Assembly: GCA_008931825.1 (NCBI GenBank)
Contig: QXVZ01023392.1
Coordinates: 1 to 32,904, forward strand
From: Phallusia fumigata
Lineage: Eukaryota > Chordata > Ascidiacea > Phlebobranchia > Ascidiidae
Direction of reading: 5' to 3'
Length of the DNA: 32,904 nucleotides
The notes under the pieces were generated by a model. That model was not told the origin of the DNA. It saw only the letters and a list, made by a program, of their open reading frames with translations, and ran no database searches. Shown piece after piece: positions 9,217 through 20,061 of the stretch (positions within the stretch are counted from its first letter, which is position 1; the number at the start of each line of letters is the position of its first letter). A program made the translations under genes and the position numbers.

Positions 9217-10990
9217 TTTGCGTTCGGGAAATTCCAAACTTCCGCGATGGCGGGGTATTTCCAATAGTGGATGTAGAAACGAAACTCTCTTGCCAAGAGC
9301 AACATGAAATTCAATGTTTTACATTTGCACAACGGCTATGAAAACTGTTTTGAAAGTTGGCGAAATGCGGTGCAGTCTCAAATCCACTTTCTTGTCAACA
9401 ACGTTATGTAATTTCGGATTGAGCAACATGTAGCAGTCACATTTCACATTTGACTGTTTTCCAATTTACATCACGATTTTGGACGTTGATTTCCTACAAG
9501 CGAGCCGATAAAGCAGTGTGCAATAATTGCTTTTACCATATCTCTTTGCAACTCATGTTTTACATTTTACCCCGAACATAATGTGCATGCAGCATTTAAA
9601 GTCACATTTAATGAGTTGAGTTTATTTCGCTTGGTGAAAGAAATTAAACGCGACACAATTGCATGAAAATAATCACCAAGGCGGAAATAGTTGCACAACG
9701 TAAAATCGTTATGAAGCGCGAAAAAGTACAGGGCACGATTGGTGAATCGAGGTGAAACGCGATGCAGCTACACAATGTCGAACTAAAGTGTCTGCTACTT
9801 GTTGAACTTTGCTGTTAAAGCGTAAACTTCGCAAACCTGATTTATTGCCGTGATCAGTTGGTCATCCGGTCTTTGTTTAACAAATTGTCAATTCGCCGTT
9901 TTTCTTTAATGTCAACAGCAGTTGTTGCAATGCGGCTTAAAGCTTACGCAATATTTTGCTGGCACAGCATTTAAAGCAATATTTGATGTTGCTGGATGCA
10001 GTCATGTGGGTGGGGGTCGTAGCTAGGCCAACATGTGTCATGTGGTTTTATGTCGTTATAATTAATACTCGCGCTCCTCAAATGTTGAACTGTCAACTGC
10101 CTTAGGCGCGTTTCCAAACCATCGTTGTGCAGTCAACCGAGTTACTTGAGTTGAACGCTGATTTGGAACATAACAATTTTCAGTTTTTGCTATCCATAAG
10201 AATTTGTCACAGTTTGTGCACGAAGCTTGTCAGTAAACGCATCGTTCATAGGCGTAATGTAAAACGAACCTTTGATTTAATGCAACCGTTTTAACCGTGT
10301 TGAGTCGTACGTGCACGCAAGTCCACAAATTACTCATGAAGCTTGTTGAACACTTGTTGTAAACGTGACAAGTTGATCACATGTCCCTTGACGAGTGGTT
10401 TTTTGTTAAGGATGTCGTTGTGTTGCAAGTCATTACCGCGTGGTCCCGGATGTATTGCCTCATTCATTTTCGATTGCTGCCTGTCGCTGCGCCACACTGT
10501 TCATGGTCTGGTAAGCAGCATACGTTGTTTTTCGTTTCCATGCGTTGAATTGTTCGCATGAAATTGAACATGAACACTGCATGGCGTTGACCTGAAATGC
10601 TGACTGTGACGATAAAAAATCAAATTTGAATTAAGAGTATTTTGCATTGTAAAACAAATCATATAGCGACATAATCGCACTAAATCATCCACTGCGCAAC
10701 GTTAGGACGTTAAATAAAGCGCAAGTATGTAAAGGGCGCATTTGGCGGAAAATTAGAAAAAATCAAATAAAAAACGATACATCGGAACTGTAATGAAGCA
10801 GGTAGTTCGACGGCGGACTCATTATGAGCATAACGCATTGGGGGGTTGTTCCGCCCACCGAGGATAAAAATGAAATAAACTTGTTTGTCAATCATGGGAT
10901 TGTTGGCTTAAAATCTGGGTCACTTATGTGTGTTTCTGGACCAAACAAATCATTAAAAAACCTTAAGCCCAAAGGGCAGTGGTTGTCAAC
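9217..10990. other. Gene-poor stretch after AP4M1
   Basis: No ORF is convincing. The frames at 10343-10561 (plus) and 10501-10692 (minus) are short and family-less. The region has scattered CG dinucleotides and no clear tandem repeat. An ATTAAA near 9640 could serve as a polyadenylation signal for AP4M1, but it is over 400 nt downstream. Confidence 0.35.
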
Positions 10991-11182
10991 ATGAGCGCCA
11001 GCGCCCCCTGGTGGCGTTTGGTGTTAATAAAAGGGCGCTGGAAAATAAAAGAGCGAGCGGGGTGCCGAGACAAAATTGGAGAGTTAAAACGGAACACAAT
11101 GACAAGGCAAAGTTTTTCACATATCTCCTTAAACGACGTTGATGAACTGATGTTATTGTATCAGTCTCAACCGTCGCTTTGA
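10991..11182 (+). CDS. Small ORF, 63 codons, unknown
   Basis: An ATG frame begins MSASAPWWRLVLIKGRW and ends DELMLLYQSQPSL. It is basic in the first half and acidic/hydrophobic in the second. I recognise no family. Its 5' end overlaps a GC-rich inverted repeat with a CTCF-like core, which may be the real functional element here. No splice site in frame gives it a clear partner exon. It is probably a chance ORF. Confidence 0.15.
   Translation: MSASAPWWRLVLIKGRWKIKERAGCRDKIGELKRNTMTRQSFSHISLNDVDELMLLYQSQPSL
10998..11041 (+). promoter_or_regulatory. GC-rich hairpin containing a CTCF-like core
   Basis: CCAGCGCCC (10998-11006) and GGGCGCTGG (11033-11041) are perfect 9-bp inverted arms. The left arm overlaps GCGCCCCCTGGTGG (11001-11014), which reads as the consensus core of the vertebrate CTCF site. 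The patch stands out from its AT-rich surroundings. Whether CTCF binds here in this organism is not known to me. The same motif is also carried by transposable elements in other animals, so a mobile-element end is an alternative. Confidence 0.4.
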
Positions 11183-11665
11183 TATTAAATCAAATTCGTT
11201 TTAATTTTGTCTGTTGAGCGGGTGGAGGGCGGTATAAGAAACAGCGTTACTGGAGCAAATGCTAGGAAAATCGTTGTGACTTTTATCTATCTAATACCAT
11301 GGCGTTAAACCGAGAAAAAAGAAATCAAACAATCGACTAACGCTGCCCAACCATCGGAAAATTTCATAAATGCACAAATGGCTTGCTGAGCATCTGTATT
11401 GAATGTAGGACAGCCCCTAACATGTTTAGTTAACCTGTCTGCCTTGGCACGGGTGAATGCGACGGCTGGATCATGAACTTTGGACTACGAGGTGTTAAAA
11501 CTTAATTTACCTTCCAACTAACAATATTGGTTTGTAAACGTATCCAGCAATCATCCTGCGTATGTTTGCAAATATCTGACATCAAAGACGGAGCCGAGTC
11601 AGTACCCTTGACCAAAATCTGCTTACCAGGGCATAAAATAAGAAGCAAATGTTTAAACAATTTAA

Positions 11666-11728
11666 AGTTACGACGCGAGAATCATTAAACACCTTTGTGA
11701 TATATTTGGTGAGTTTCATCATTCCAAC
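11666..11728 (-). repeat. Coding-like module, copy A
   Basis: On the minus strand this reads VGMMKLTKYITKVF then NDSRVVT. It matches copy B (11918-11983) residue by residue apart from conservative changes, and many base differences fall at third codon positions (GGA/GGC, CTC/CTT, AAG/AAA, TCT/TCC, CGC/CGG). The open frame continues on both sides but meets a stop upstream. The family is not recognised. Confidence 0.5.
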
Positions 11729-11917
11729 GTACTTAGCAGAAGAGTTAAAAGCGGAAGAAATGAATTTTTGATCGAATAATTCAGAAACCGTTTAACTACA
11801 TCACCCCTCCTCTGACAAACTGCCGAGTTCCTTATTTAGTTAAAAGGACTGGGGTGCTTAACTAAAATCAGCCTCACTTTACATAGTAATGGTGAGGAAA
11901 TGTTCAATCAAAGTCCA

Positions 11918-11983
11918 AGTAACTACCAACCGGGAATCATCAAACAGTTTTGTCCCATAATTTGCAAGTTTCATCATGCCAAC
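11918..11983 (-). repeat. Coding-like module, copy B, within a 71-codon ORF
   Basis: This reads VGMMKLANYGTKLF then DDSRLVVT on the minus strand, inside an open frame from 12094 to 11879. It lies about 253 bp from copy A in the same orientation. It could be a duplicated exon of an unknown gene or a piece of a mobile element. No clear splice sites were found. Confidence 0.5.
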
Positions 11984-12464
11984 TTTTCTCAAGGAAAGAT
12001 GAAAGTTTTTAGAACAAACAGTTTGGAATCCTTTGTGCTCAATCACTTTAACATAGAACTGAAAAAAGGCAAACTCTGTCTTTTGACAGATCACTGAGTC
12101 AATAGTTTATTTAAGTCCACAGTAAAAACTTTATAAGTTAGACTTGATAGTTTGGGTAAAAAATGGGTGAATTGTGTCACACTTGATATCAACCTAATGT
12201 TGTCAGAGGTGGTAATGCCAATAAAAATACAAAAGTTGAAAACCAAAAATTTCCATTGTTCTGTTGAGAGGTTCAACATCACCCATGTAAAGCATGTGGT
12301 CTCCAAGCATAGTAACTATCATGCATGACTACATTGCTTTGAAGATTATGCATTGCAGTAATGGCCTCTTCAGTTTTCACAACTATGAAGTAGTAAACTG
12401 TGGCTGAAAGTTTCAGCAACATCTCAGCATTGTTCTCCTGTTTGATGTAGTTTTTTCCATTTCA

Positions 12465-13947
12465 TCATCTCTTCTTTGATGTTGTTCCAAAACCTCCGAA
12501 TCCCATGAGAGCTGCAACATCGCTGTCGCCAGGATCTTCTTCCTCCGCTTTCCGTTTTCTTTCCTTCCTCTTTTCTCTTCTGTGAGCTTTTATTCTTTCC
12601 TCCTAGAAACAGAAAAAATGCATGAAAGATACACAAACTGAATTTACGTTGTTTGAGATATTTCTTTGTCTGCTAGTCTGGGAAAACAAAAAAAATTACA
12701 GAAAAAAAAACTATCAATAAAAAGTCATTTCACCTGAATCATTTCTCATACAGTTGTTTCAATCTTACTTACTTACTTTTTGTGATAACATTTAAATCAT
12801 TTTTAGGGTCTTTAAAGAAAGCATGAATACCAATGACCTTTGTTAAAACCACTTTTTTCAGTAATACCAAGATTATCGAGTTAGGGGTCAAAATTACTCT
12901 TGCTCATAGCCACAAGTTTTGCTTCAATAACTATGGTTTTCGTTTCCTACATCTTCTTTTAATTCTTTCATCCTCTCCTCGAAGTCGTATTGCTTCTTTT
13001 TCTCTTCCCTTTTTTTCTTGTTCATCTCAAAGCGTTTTTGAACTTGATCAAGACTGGAGCGTTCAACTTTCATGGACATTCCCAGGTTTCTTTGATCTGC
13101 GAGGAAAGTTAAAAAATGCAGTTTTGGGAAAACTAGATACCCGAGAATAATACATTCACTTGTATATTGTAAATTTATGTCATTGCAATTGTTTTAAGAA
13201 TTGTTGTCATCAAATTTTGTACTACACAAAACAAAAAGCAACCTCAAAAGTGACTGTAAATTAAACACAAATAAAACCACAAGGATCACATCTCTTGTTG
13301 CTTACGCTTTTTCCCGTTTATATGGTCAAGGAAGTTGATTGAGTCTTTCACCACACAGTCGCATACATTGCAGTAATATCCTCCGCTGTCAGCTGCTGGT
13401 GTGGTTTTACTTATCACGACCGACTTTCCTAAGTTGGAGTCCAAGTCAATTTTGTATGATCGAGCCTTCAGCAGTTCCCGCTTCACTGGCTTTTCATCTT
13501 CTGAAGAAGTAACAAAGCAAACTTCTGATTTCAAAAATATAATGAATAATTCAATCATACATACTTCAAACAAGGGCTGACTAATACCGAAAAATGACTA
13601 GCCCAAGTCTTTCCCAAAATTATTATATTTTATGACCAAAATTATGTTAGCTTATCTGTTGTTTGGCCAAAATATAAAACCATCATCTTCTTACTGTCAG
13701 TTTTGTCAAATTCTTCATTTAATCGTTCTGTTGCAAGTTTTTCATATTCTTCTTTATCCCATTTTCGGCGATGGTCGCCAGGATCCTTTATTTCAGGTAT
13801 AAATAACATTATGCAACAAATTTTCCAAGCATACTTTTAATTTTAAACCAACAATAATTGTTACTATTGCACCAAAAAATTATGAAAAATTACACAATCT
13901 TGATTAGAACACACGTTAGAAGATTAACTGACCGTTGCAGAAGACAT
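12465..13947 (-). CDS. ZMAT2: ZMAT2 / Snu23-like spliceosomal zinc-finger protein, five exons
   Basis: ZMAT2 is a small nuclear matrin-type C2H2 zinc-finger protein, the counterpart of yeast Snu23, and part of the U4/U6.U5 tri-snRNP/B-complex in pre-mRNA splicing. Coding exons on the minus strand are 13947-13933 (MSSAT), 13785-13695, 13500-13306, 13096-12951 and 12602-12465 (stop TGA 12467-12465). Every junction has GT donors and AG acceptors and keeps frame. The protein is about 195 residues, close to the family's 199. It shows [20 protein letters not shown], the zinc finger [19 protein letters not shown] then DHINGKKH, the basic helix [20 protein letters not shown], and the C-terminal [10 protein letters not shown] tail. 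The codon for the second finger His is split between exons (AAG C | AT). The acceptor of exon 2 has a weak pyrimidine tract. It is divergent from NDFIP, with 886 bp between start codons. Confidence 0.93.
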
Positions 13948-14833
13948 GTTTGGTCCTTTTCTGGTTCCGGCACACCTGGAGACGTCGACAATAAACTTTA
14001 CTTGTTCTTTTTTAGTCCGGCGAATTTTATCCGGTTGTCTCAATTCCAATTTCCAACCAGCTGTAGTAAGAAAACGATTTTACAACATGAGCGGTACTTG
14101 GCTTGCAGCGTGAGAAAAATGGCCTGATCACTGTTTGAACACCTAGGTTTTTAGCGGATTTACTAACGAATTTTTTTTTATAAATCTAAGAATTACAGAT
14201 AACTTACCCCAGGCCCAAACTGCCATACAAATCATGCAAATAATTTATTTTTCACTGACACTGACCAATATCTCATCCGACATTTTTGCAAGGTTTTGCT
14301 TTTGTTTATTTTATTGAAGTTAAAGTTCTTCGTTTTGTCGATGTTGCAGAAATTTACTAGGTATAGTCTTCATTTTATGACATGTGCATGAAAGTAAATT
14401 ATATTTTATTGCGAAATTGTAATTATTTAACCAGTGCTGTGTTAGATGGTGACAGGAAATTTGGCGTTCGTTGTTCCTGTCCGCTCCGACAAGGTCAAAA
14501 TCAGAAAATTTGACGGTTGAGGCAAGGAGATCAAAATATAGACTAGTACACACAATAATACAACTGTACGATTATGTTAAGAAATCACAGAACATTTTTA
14601 CTATACAGATAGTCTGAATGTAATGTTAAACAACTTCCTTACTACACACATTTGAAATTTCTTGTGTTCAAAGTGTAATTGTACTAATGAACAAGCTTTA
14701 GGTTGTTTATGTTCTAAACAGTTTTTTGCAGATAAATACATCTAAGTAGGGCTGATAAAACTTAACTTAAACCCAGTTTATCCTGGGGTTTAACTACGTA
14801 TACCAACGATTGTTGTGACAAGATCCTTCAGTG
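13948..14833. promoter_or_regulatory. Shared divergent promoter region of ZMAT2 and NDFIP
   Basis: The start codons of the two genes face away from each other across this AT-rich 886-bp stretch, so both promoters must lie here unless trans-splicing hides a distant start. A hairpin with arms TTAAACCCAG (14767-14776) and CTGGGGTTTAA (14783-14793), with one unpaired base, sits about 40 bp before the NDFIP start. Small ORFs in the stretch have no family signal. Confidence 0.45.
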
Positions 14834-17800
14834 ATGGAGAATCTTCAGCAGTCGACATACACTCTGGTGATTTAAAATAAGTTGGCTTATAATGTTGTTG
14901 TAAACTTATGCTGCTCATTCTAAAGTTACATGCACAATTATATACATACAATACAATATTTGTCTCTTGTGTCAATTTTTTTGAAAAATTTGCTTAGGTC
15001 TCTTGATGCATTGTACTGCTCGAACCATTTTACCTTGATATAACTACACCATTGTACTTATAAAGTGAAAAATGTGTCGGTAACATGTATAAAATGTGTC
15101 AATGGTGATAATGCAAACCATTCTCATTATGCAGGTTCCTTTAAATGAAACCCCACCACCAGCTTATCAGGCAACAACAAGTGCAGATACAGGTAATGAG
15201 GTTTGTCATCAAAAATTGTGTTGTAGCAAACCCATTTTAAACACCCCAAAAAAGAACATTTCCATGAGTAAAAAAAAACTGATTGACAAGATTTATGCGA
15301 CAATCAGCGCTGCTTATATAGATATCAGTTGTCACCAAACCAGCTAAGTGGAAAGTAGCCTTTATATAACAGAAATTGGGTTCAAGAGTGATAAAATATC
15401 CCTTATTTTCATGTGAAATATGTATTCCGTAAACATATAACTGCTTATATAACATTATGTGCCGGACATTTTTAGGTTGAATAATTGACCTTTCTTGAAA
15501 AATAGAGGTCATTAAACCTTTGTTTGAAAATTTCTTTGATTTGAAACGGTCACTTAGCATTAACATTTGATTGTGAGAAGTAAATTCTTCTAAATTTCAT
15601 TTGGCAAATGAGTTACAAAACCTCATTGACTTATTGATATTTTCAGCCAGCATTCTTTACTTAACCTAGATTATCAACTTGCCACCCCTGCCCTTGCACA
15701 AACTAAATAATAAGACAATGGAATTGTTTAGTATAATTAGCTATGTTTAATGTATATTTAAACATGCCTATAGTTTAAATGATGCTAAAAGCATAGCTAG
15801 CCATTTAGTAATGTAAGCATGATTTTGAGTCTTTTGTCTGACTTTGAAATGGGTTTATGTTAAAGTTTGTTTGTTTTTTTCCATTTACAACTTAAACTCC
15901 ATTAATTTAAATGATTTTCTTTTCTTTACTCAAAGGGTAATCATTACTCAAAGGGTTTCATGCTTATGGTTTAGATGCAGCTAATGACGATGAAAACAAG
16001 AATAACGACAATGCACCACCATTGACCAACAAATTGCCTTCATACGAACAAGCAACTACTTTGCCAAGTTATGAAGACACACAGAGATTGAAAGAGGATG
16101 AGGCCAGGGCTGAAATTATCAACTATTTCTTTGGAACTGAGGTTAGTTCTTTATTTTTATTGTAACAAACTCCCAGTTTCCATACATTTTAAAGTGAGTT
16201 TTATAATTAAATAGGTCACATTTTAAACATCGATTGTATTATATATGCCTTAGGGTTTAATTGTCCTGTACAACACTTTTAATTGCCATAATTAAACCAT
16301 AAGAGTATGCCTGTGTTCCAGTTTCATTATTTTGTGCATAGTTTGTGTTTGTAAATTTGTTCATTACAATGTCAACAACCTGTTTGTATGAATCAAAAAA
16401 GAAAAAGCTTTAAATATACAGCAATGTTACACTTAGATTACAATTACATCAAGTTAAAAATGAAAGTAACTGACTGATGACAAATGTTTCCAACATACTT
16501 TGTGTAAATATGAGAGGCATGGCTCCTATGTATTGAGGCTGTTTTATATTCAAGGACCATTCATAAATAAAATATATATTGAACTGTAATGATGAGTAAA
16601 AATTTCCACCAACACATTTATCCCTTGCCAGGATATAAATGAACTATATGTCACAGAATGACAAATATTCCATGAAGGTAGTATTCTGTGTAGAAACAAA
16701 CCTGTGCTTACGGCTATTTATGGAGGTCATGTAATATTGATTGTGAGGCAAACCAGCTATGTCATGCGTTACATTGGGAGAGGGTTGGTTACATATTACT
16801 TGCTGTTGATGATATTATGCATTTACTTGCACAATTGGGCTTTCCAAGACGGAACTCCTCTGACTTAATTTGACAACTGAATTTTTAGGGTACTGTTCAA
16901 CATAAAATAACAAACATGTACTATAATCAACAAGAAACACCTAAACTAAACAGTTATAAAAAAAACAATGCCATTCCATCTTCTAAAGATGTTTTTCAAA
17001 ATAGTTTAAGAATAAAGAAAAATCAAGTTGGATTTCAAAAGAACTATTCTATGATATTTTAGAATATCTGATTCTTCCACATGTGCATCCTCACTTACAA
17101 AGATCATTGTGAAGATTTTGCCAGGACATTATTTCAAGCATTATGTATAAGTCCACAGATGGTTGTGTGTCCAGGCTATCTGTATTGAATGTTTAAACAG
17201 TTAAACAGAAATGCACACACATGCGTATTGTGGCTTATTATCATTCATAAGTGTTTACTCATAAGTATCTTTTACAATATATATCTCATGCTCAATCATG
17301 ACTGGTAAATTGTATGTTATGAAGTTTACATGTGTTGCATTACTTCAATTTGAATGTTCACAATTTCGCAGAATGACAATGAAATCTATGTTGATGGATT
17401 TGCTGTGGGAAATGATTGCACATTCATCATGGCTTTCATCATGGCATTCTTCTTTAACTGGTTGGGTTTCTTCATTGGCTATTGTATATTGCTGAGTCTG
17501 GCTGGCCGCTATGGAGCAATATCAGGATTTGGTCTTTCCATTATCAACTGGTTAATGTACTTGAAGGTATATGATTTTATTGTTTTGCCTAGCGACAAAT
17601 TTGGTTGCTTTATTGCAAAGAGTTTGGCGTGTAAGATGCACAACAACCATTTATGTCACATAGCCTTATTTTTATTCTATGGGCAAAATTTACTTTAATA
17701 CGTATACCTGCTAAATCAGATAACGTTGTTGTTTTGAAACATCATTGTTGCCTTCCGTTACACCCAATCCACAAACAAGTGTAAACACATCTAATAATCT

Positions 17801-18571
17801 AACTATGAATCTGTTTATTGACTTAAAACATGTACCAGAAAACAAGGAAAGGTTTATTGGAGAATTTCAACATTTGTTTGTGGATTATTGTCTAGTGTTG
17901 TGTGATAGATATGATAGAGACGGAACACATCAATCTATTTGTTGACAATGTGAACCACAGTACAATTAAAATTCTCCCCAAATTCTGACAAGCAATTGCA
18001 CACTCTACATTATACCACTAAAATGTCATTATTGAAGTGTGTTGAAATATTTTTTGCAGTATTCCCACGTTCATAATGAATATTTCAGTGATGAGAAGCT
18101 TTTTATGTGGTGGTTTTTCTTTTTGCTTGGTAAGTATATTTAACACATAAATTTAAGTAATAAAGTTTTAACACCTGAATATCTGTTTGATGTCAGAGTT
18201 TGTGGCTATTTAGTTTTACACAATTCTGTACAAACCTATTACAAATTGCTTTGCACACAAATTGTGATAGACTTACTTTTTGTACACAGCATAGCCGACT
18301 AAAGACTATTGCAGTATGTTTGATTGGTATTGATTACAATTCTTTTTTTCAATTTGTAATAAACTGCAAGTCACATTAAAATTCAGTTTTGTGGCATTGC
18401 TTTATCTACTGGTCTTGAAACCTGTGTCGTTTGAATTAAACCCATATATTTCTTATCATTTTAGGCTCGCTGTTGATTGTGAAGGGGGTGGTGAATTGGT
18501 TTAAAGTACGCCGAGTTCTCACTTTGACACCAGAGGAAAGAGAAAATGGAAGAATGCTTGTTCTCTACTAA
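14834..18571 (+). CDS. NDFIP1: NEDD4 family-interacting protein (NDFIP), six exons
   Basis: NDFIP proteins are Golgi/endosomal membrane adaptors that recruit and activate NEDD4-type HECT ubiquitin ligases through PY motifs. Exons: 14834-14866 (tentative), 15135-15192, 15975-16141, 17372-17566, 18060-18129 and 18465-18571 (TAA). The cytosolic N-terminus carries PPAY (in ETPPPAYQ), LPSYEQ and LPSYED, the expected three PY motifs. Three hydrophobic segments follow: FIMAFIMAFFFNWLGFFIGY, the AGRYGAISGFGLSIINWLMYL stretch, and the MWWFFFLLGSLLIVKGVVNW region. The AGRYGAISGFGLS signature is diagnostic. The protein is about 210 residues, similar to vertebrate NDFIP1 (221). Junctions from exon 2 on are in frame with GT-AG sites. 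Exon 1 (MENLQQSTYTL) has a 3' splice-like CAG two bases before its ATG, fitting trans-splicing. An alternative start is the in-frame ATG at 15102. Assignment to NDFIP1 rather than NDFIP2 is arbitrary in a pre-duplication lineage. Confidence 0.88.
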
Positions 18572-18895
18572 CACTTTCACATGGGTAACAATCTTGTGGT
18601 GTGTGTAATTTCAGCACTTGAGGCACCAAAGTTCAACAATATAGCTTGTTTGGTTTTAATCTTTTGCTTTGATATTTAATGATGTGGTTTTAGACACAGT
18701 CAGCACAGGTCTTAAATGGAGCTAAAACTCCATATAAATTCAAGTTGAGCAGAGGCTGGTTGTAGAAATGGTTTCATATTTATACCTGCTTTCTGAGTCT
18801 AGTTAGATGTAGGTTTGGGCATTACAAGGGCCAATGACAAATTTTAAACATAAATATGTGAATTGAAATCCCTGTTTTTATAAAAAATAGTAATT

Positions 18896-20061
18896 ATGGG
18901 TCCCCTTCCCTGAAGGGGACACATATTGTTTTCACTCTGTTTTCTTCTTTTTTCTCCGCATGCATCTTGTCCATGCACTTTTGACATGAAATGTTTGTTG
19001 GATTTGGATGAAACTTTCACAGCTGGTAGGTATGGTCATGGCAGTGTGTTTTCTGTTTCGATTGACCCCATGGCCCCAAGGGTTACCCCACTAGACCCCG
19101 AAATGGTGAAATATTCCATGCACATTGTCTACGCACTTTTGATGTGAAATGTTTGGTGGATTTGGATGAAACTTTCACAGCTGGAAGATATGGGCAAGGT
19201 GGTGTGTCATTAGTTTCGGTTAACCCCACAGACCCGGTGGTTACCCCACTAGCCCCCTAAAATGGGTCAAATTATTAAACGATGTCCAAATTTGTTGAAA
19301 TTCACACAGTTTGTAGAACATGCCATTGTGGTGTATCAATTTAATTTTTTTAACCCATAACCCCAGCAGTTACCCCGCTAGCCCCCTAAAATGGGTTAAA
19401 TTATTAAACAACAATAGAATTGGATAAAATTTTTACAGTTTGTAGAACATGCTATTATGGTGCATCGAACTAATAGTTTGACACAATAGCCCCAGTGGTT
19501 ACCCCGCTAGCCCCCCAAAATGGGTCAAATTATTAAACAATTTTTGAATTTGTTAAAATTTACACAGTTTGTAGAACATGCCATTGTGATGCATCGATTT
19601 CTTTGTTTGACCCCACAACCCCATCAGTTATCCTGCTAGCCCCCCAAAATGGGTGAAACTTTTGAACAATGTCTGAATTGAATGAAATTTACACAGTTTG
19701 TAGAACATGCCATTGTGGTGCATCGAATTTATAATTTGACACCATAGCCCCAGTGGTTACCCCGCTAGCCCCCTAAAATGGGTTAACTGATTAAACAATG
19801 TTCGAATTGGTTGAAATTTACACAGTTTGTAGAACATGGCATTGTGGTGCATCGATTTCTTTGTTTGCCCCACAACCCCATCAGTTACTCTGCTAGCCCC
19901 TAAAATGGATCAAATTATTAAACAATGTCCGAATCGGAGGAAACTTACACAGTTTGTAGAACATGCCATTGTAGTGCACTGATTGCTTTGTTTATATACC
20001 TATAGCCTGGACATATCCAGAAATATGCACAATGTACAACTTTGCATGTGTGGGGACCCAT
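18896..20061. mobile_element. Foldback/MITE-like element carrying a minisatellite
   Basis: The block starts with ATGGGTCCCC (18896-18905) and ends with GGGGACCCAT (20052-20061), perfect 10-bp terminal inverted repeats. ACACAT follows internally on both sides; on the left it comes after an extra 13 bases. The left end forms its own hairpin (GTCCCCTTC-CCT-GAAGGGGAC). Between the ends lie about eight tandem units. No transposase ORF is present and no clear target-site duplication is visible. It starts about 325 bp after the NDFIP stop, so it may overlap that gene's 3' UTR. Whether it moves as a unit is inference. Confidence 0.5.
18940..20000 (+). repeat. Tandem repeat, about eight units, 129-bp period
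   Basis: The marker ACAG (in cacagtttgtagaacatg or its cacagctgg variant) recurs at 19019, 19177, 19306, 19435, 19564, 19693, 19822 and 19949. The spacings are 158, 129, 129, 129, 129, 129 and 127. Each unit also carries ACCCC(G/A)CTAGCCCC, AAAATGGGT and an AAATTATTAAACAA-like block. The first two units are the most diverged and contain a GGATTTGGATGAAACTTTCA-like start. The period is a multiple of three, but stops occur in every frame, so a protein repeat is unlikely. Confidence 0.9.

Larger units (their letters stand above)
11183..12464. other. Intergenic region with a duplicated coding-like module
   Basis: Apart from the two related segments at 11666-11728 and 11918-11983 (minus strand), no gene is recognised. 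An AATAAA on the minus strand (about 12111-12116) could end the ZMAT2 transcript, giving a 3' UTR of roughly 350 nt. Confidence 0.35.

Noticed and set aside
15237-15566. 109-codon minus-strand ORF in NDFIP intron 2
   Set aside because: No family resemblance and AT-rich composition; it lies within an intron and overlaps the extension of an NDFIP exon frame.
16568-16600. Box C-like TGATGA in an NDFIP intron as an intronic snoRNA
   Set aside because: No CTGA box D at a suitable distance and no terminal stem.
18926-19147. ORF over the first minisatellite units (FDMKCLLDLDETFTAG...)
   Set aside because: The frame is not kept in later units and contains stops; it is repeat DNA, not a gene.
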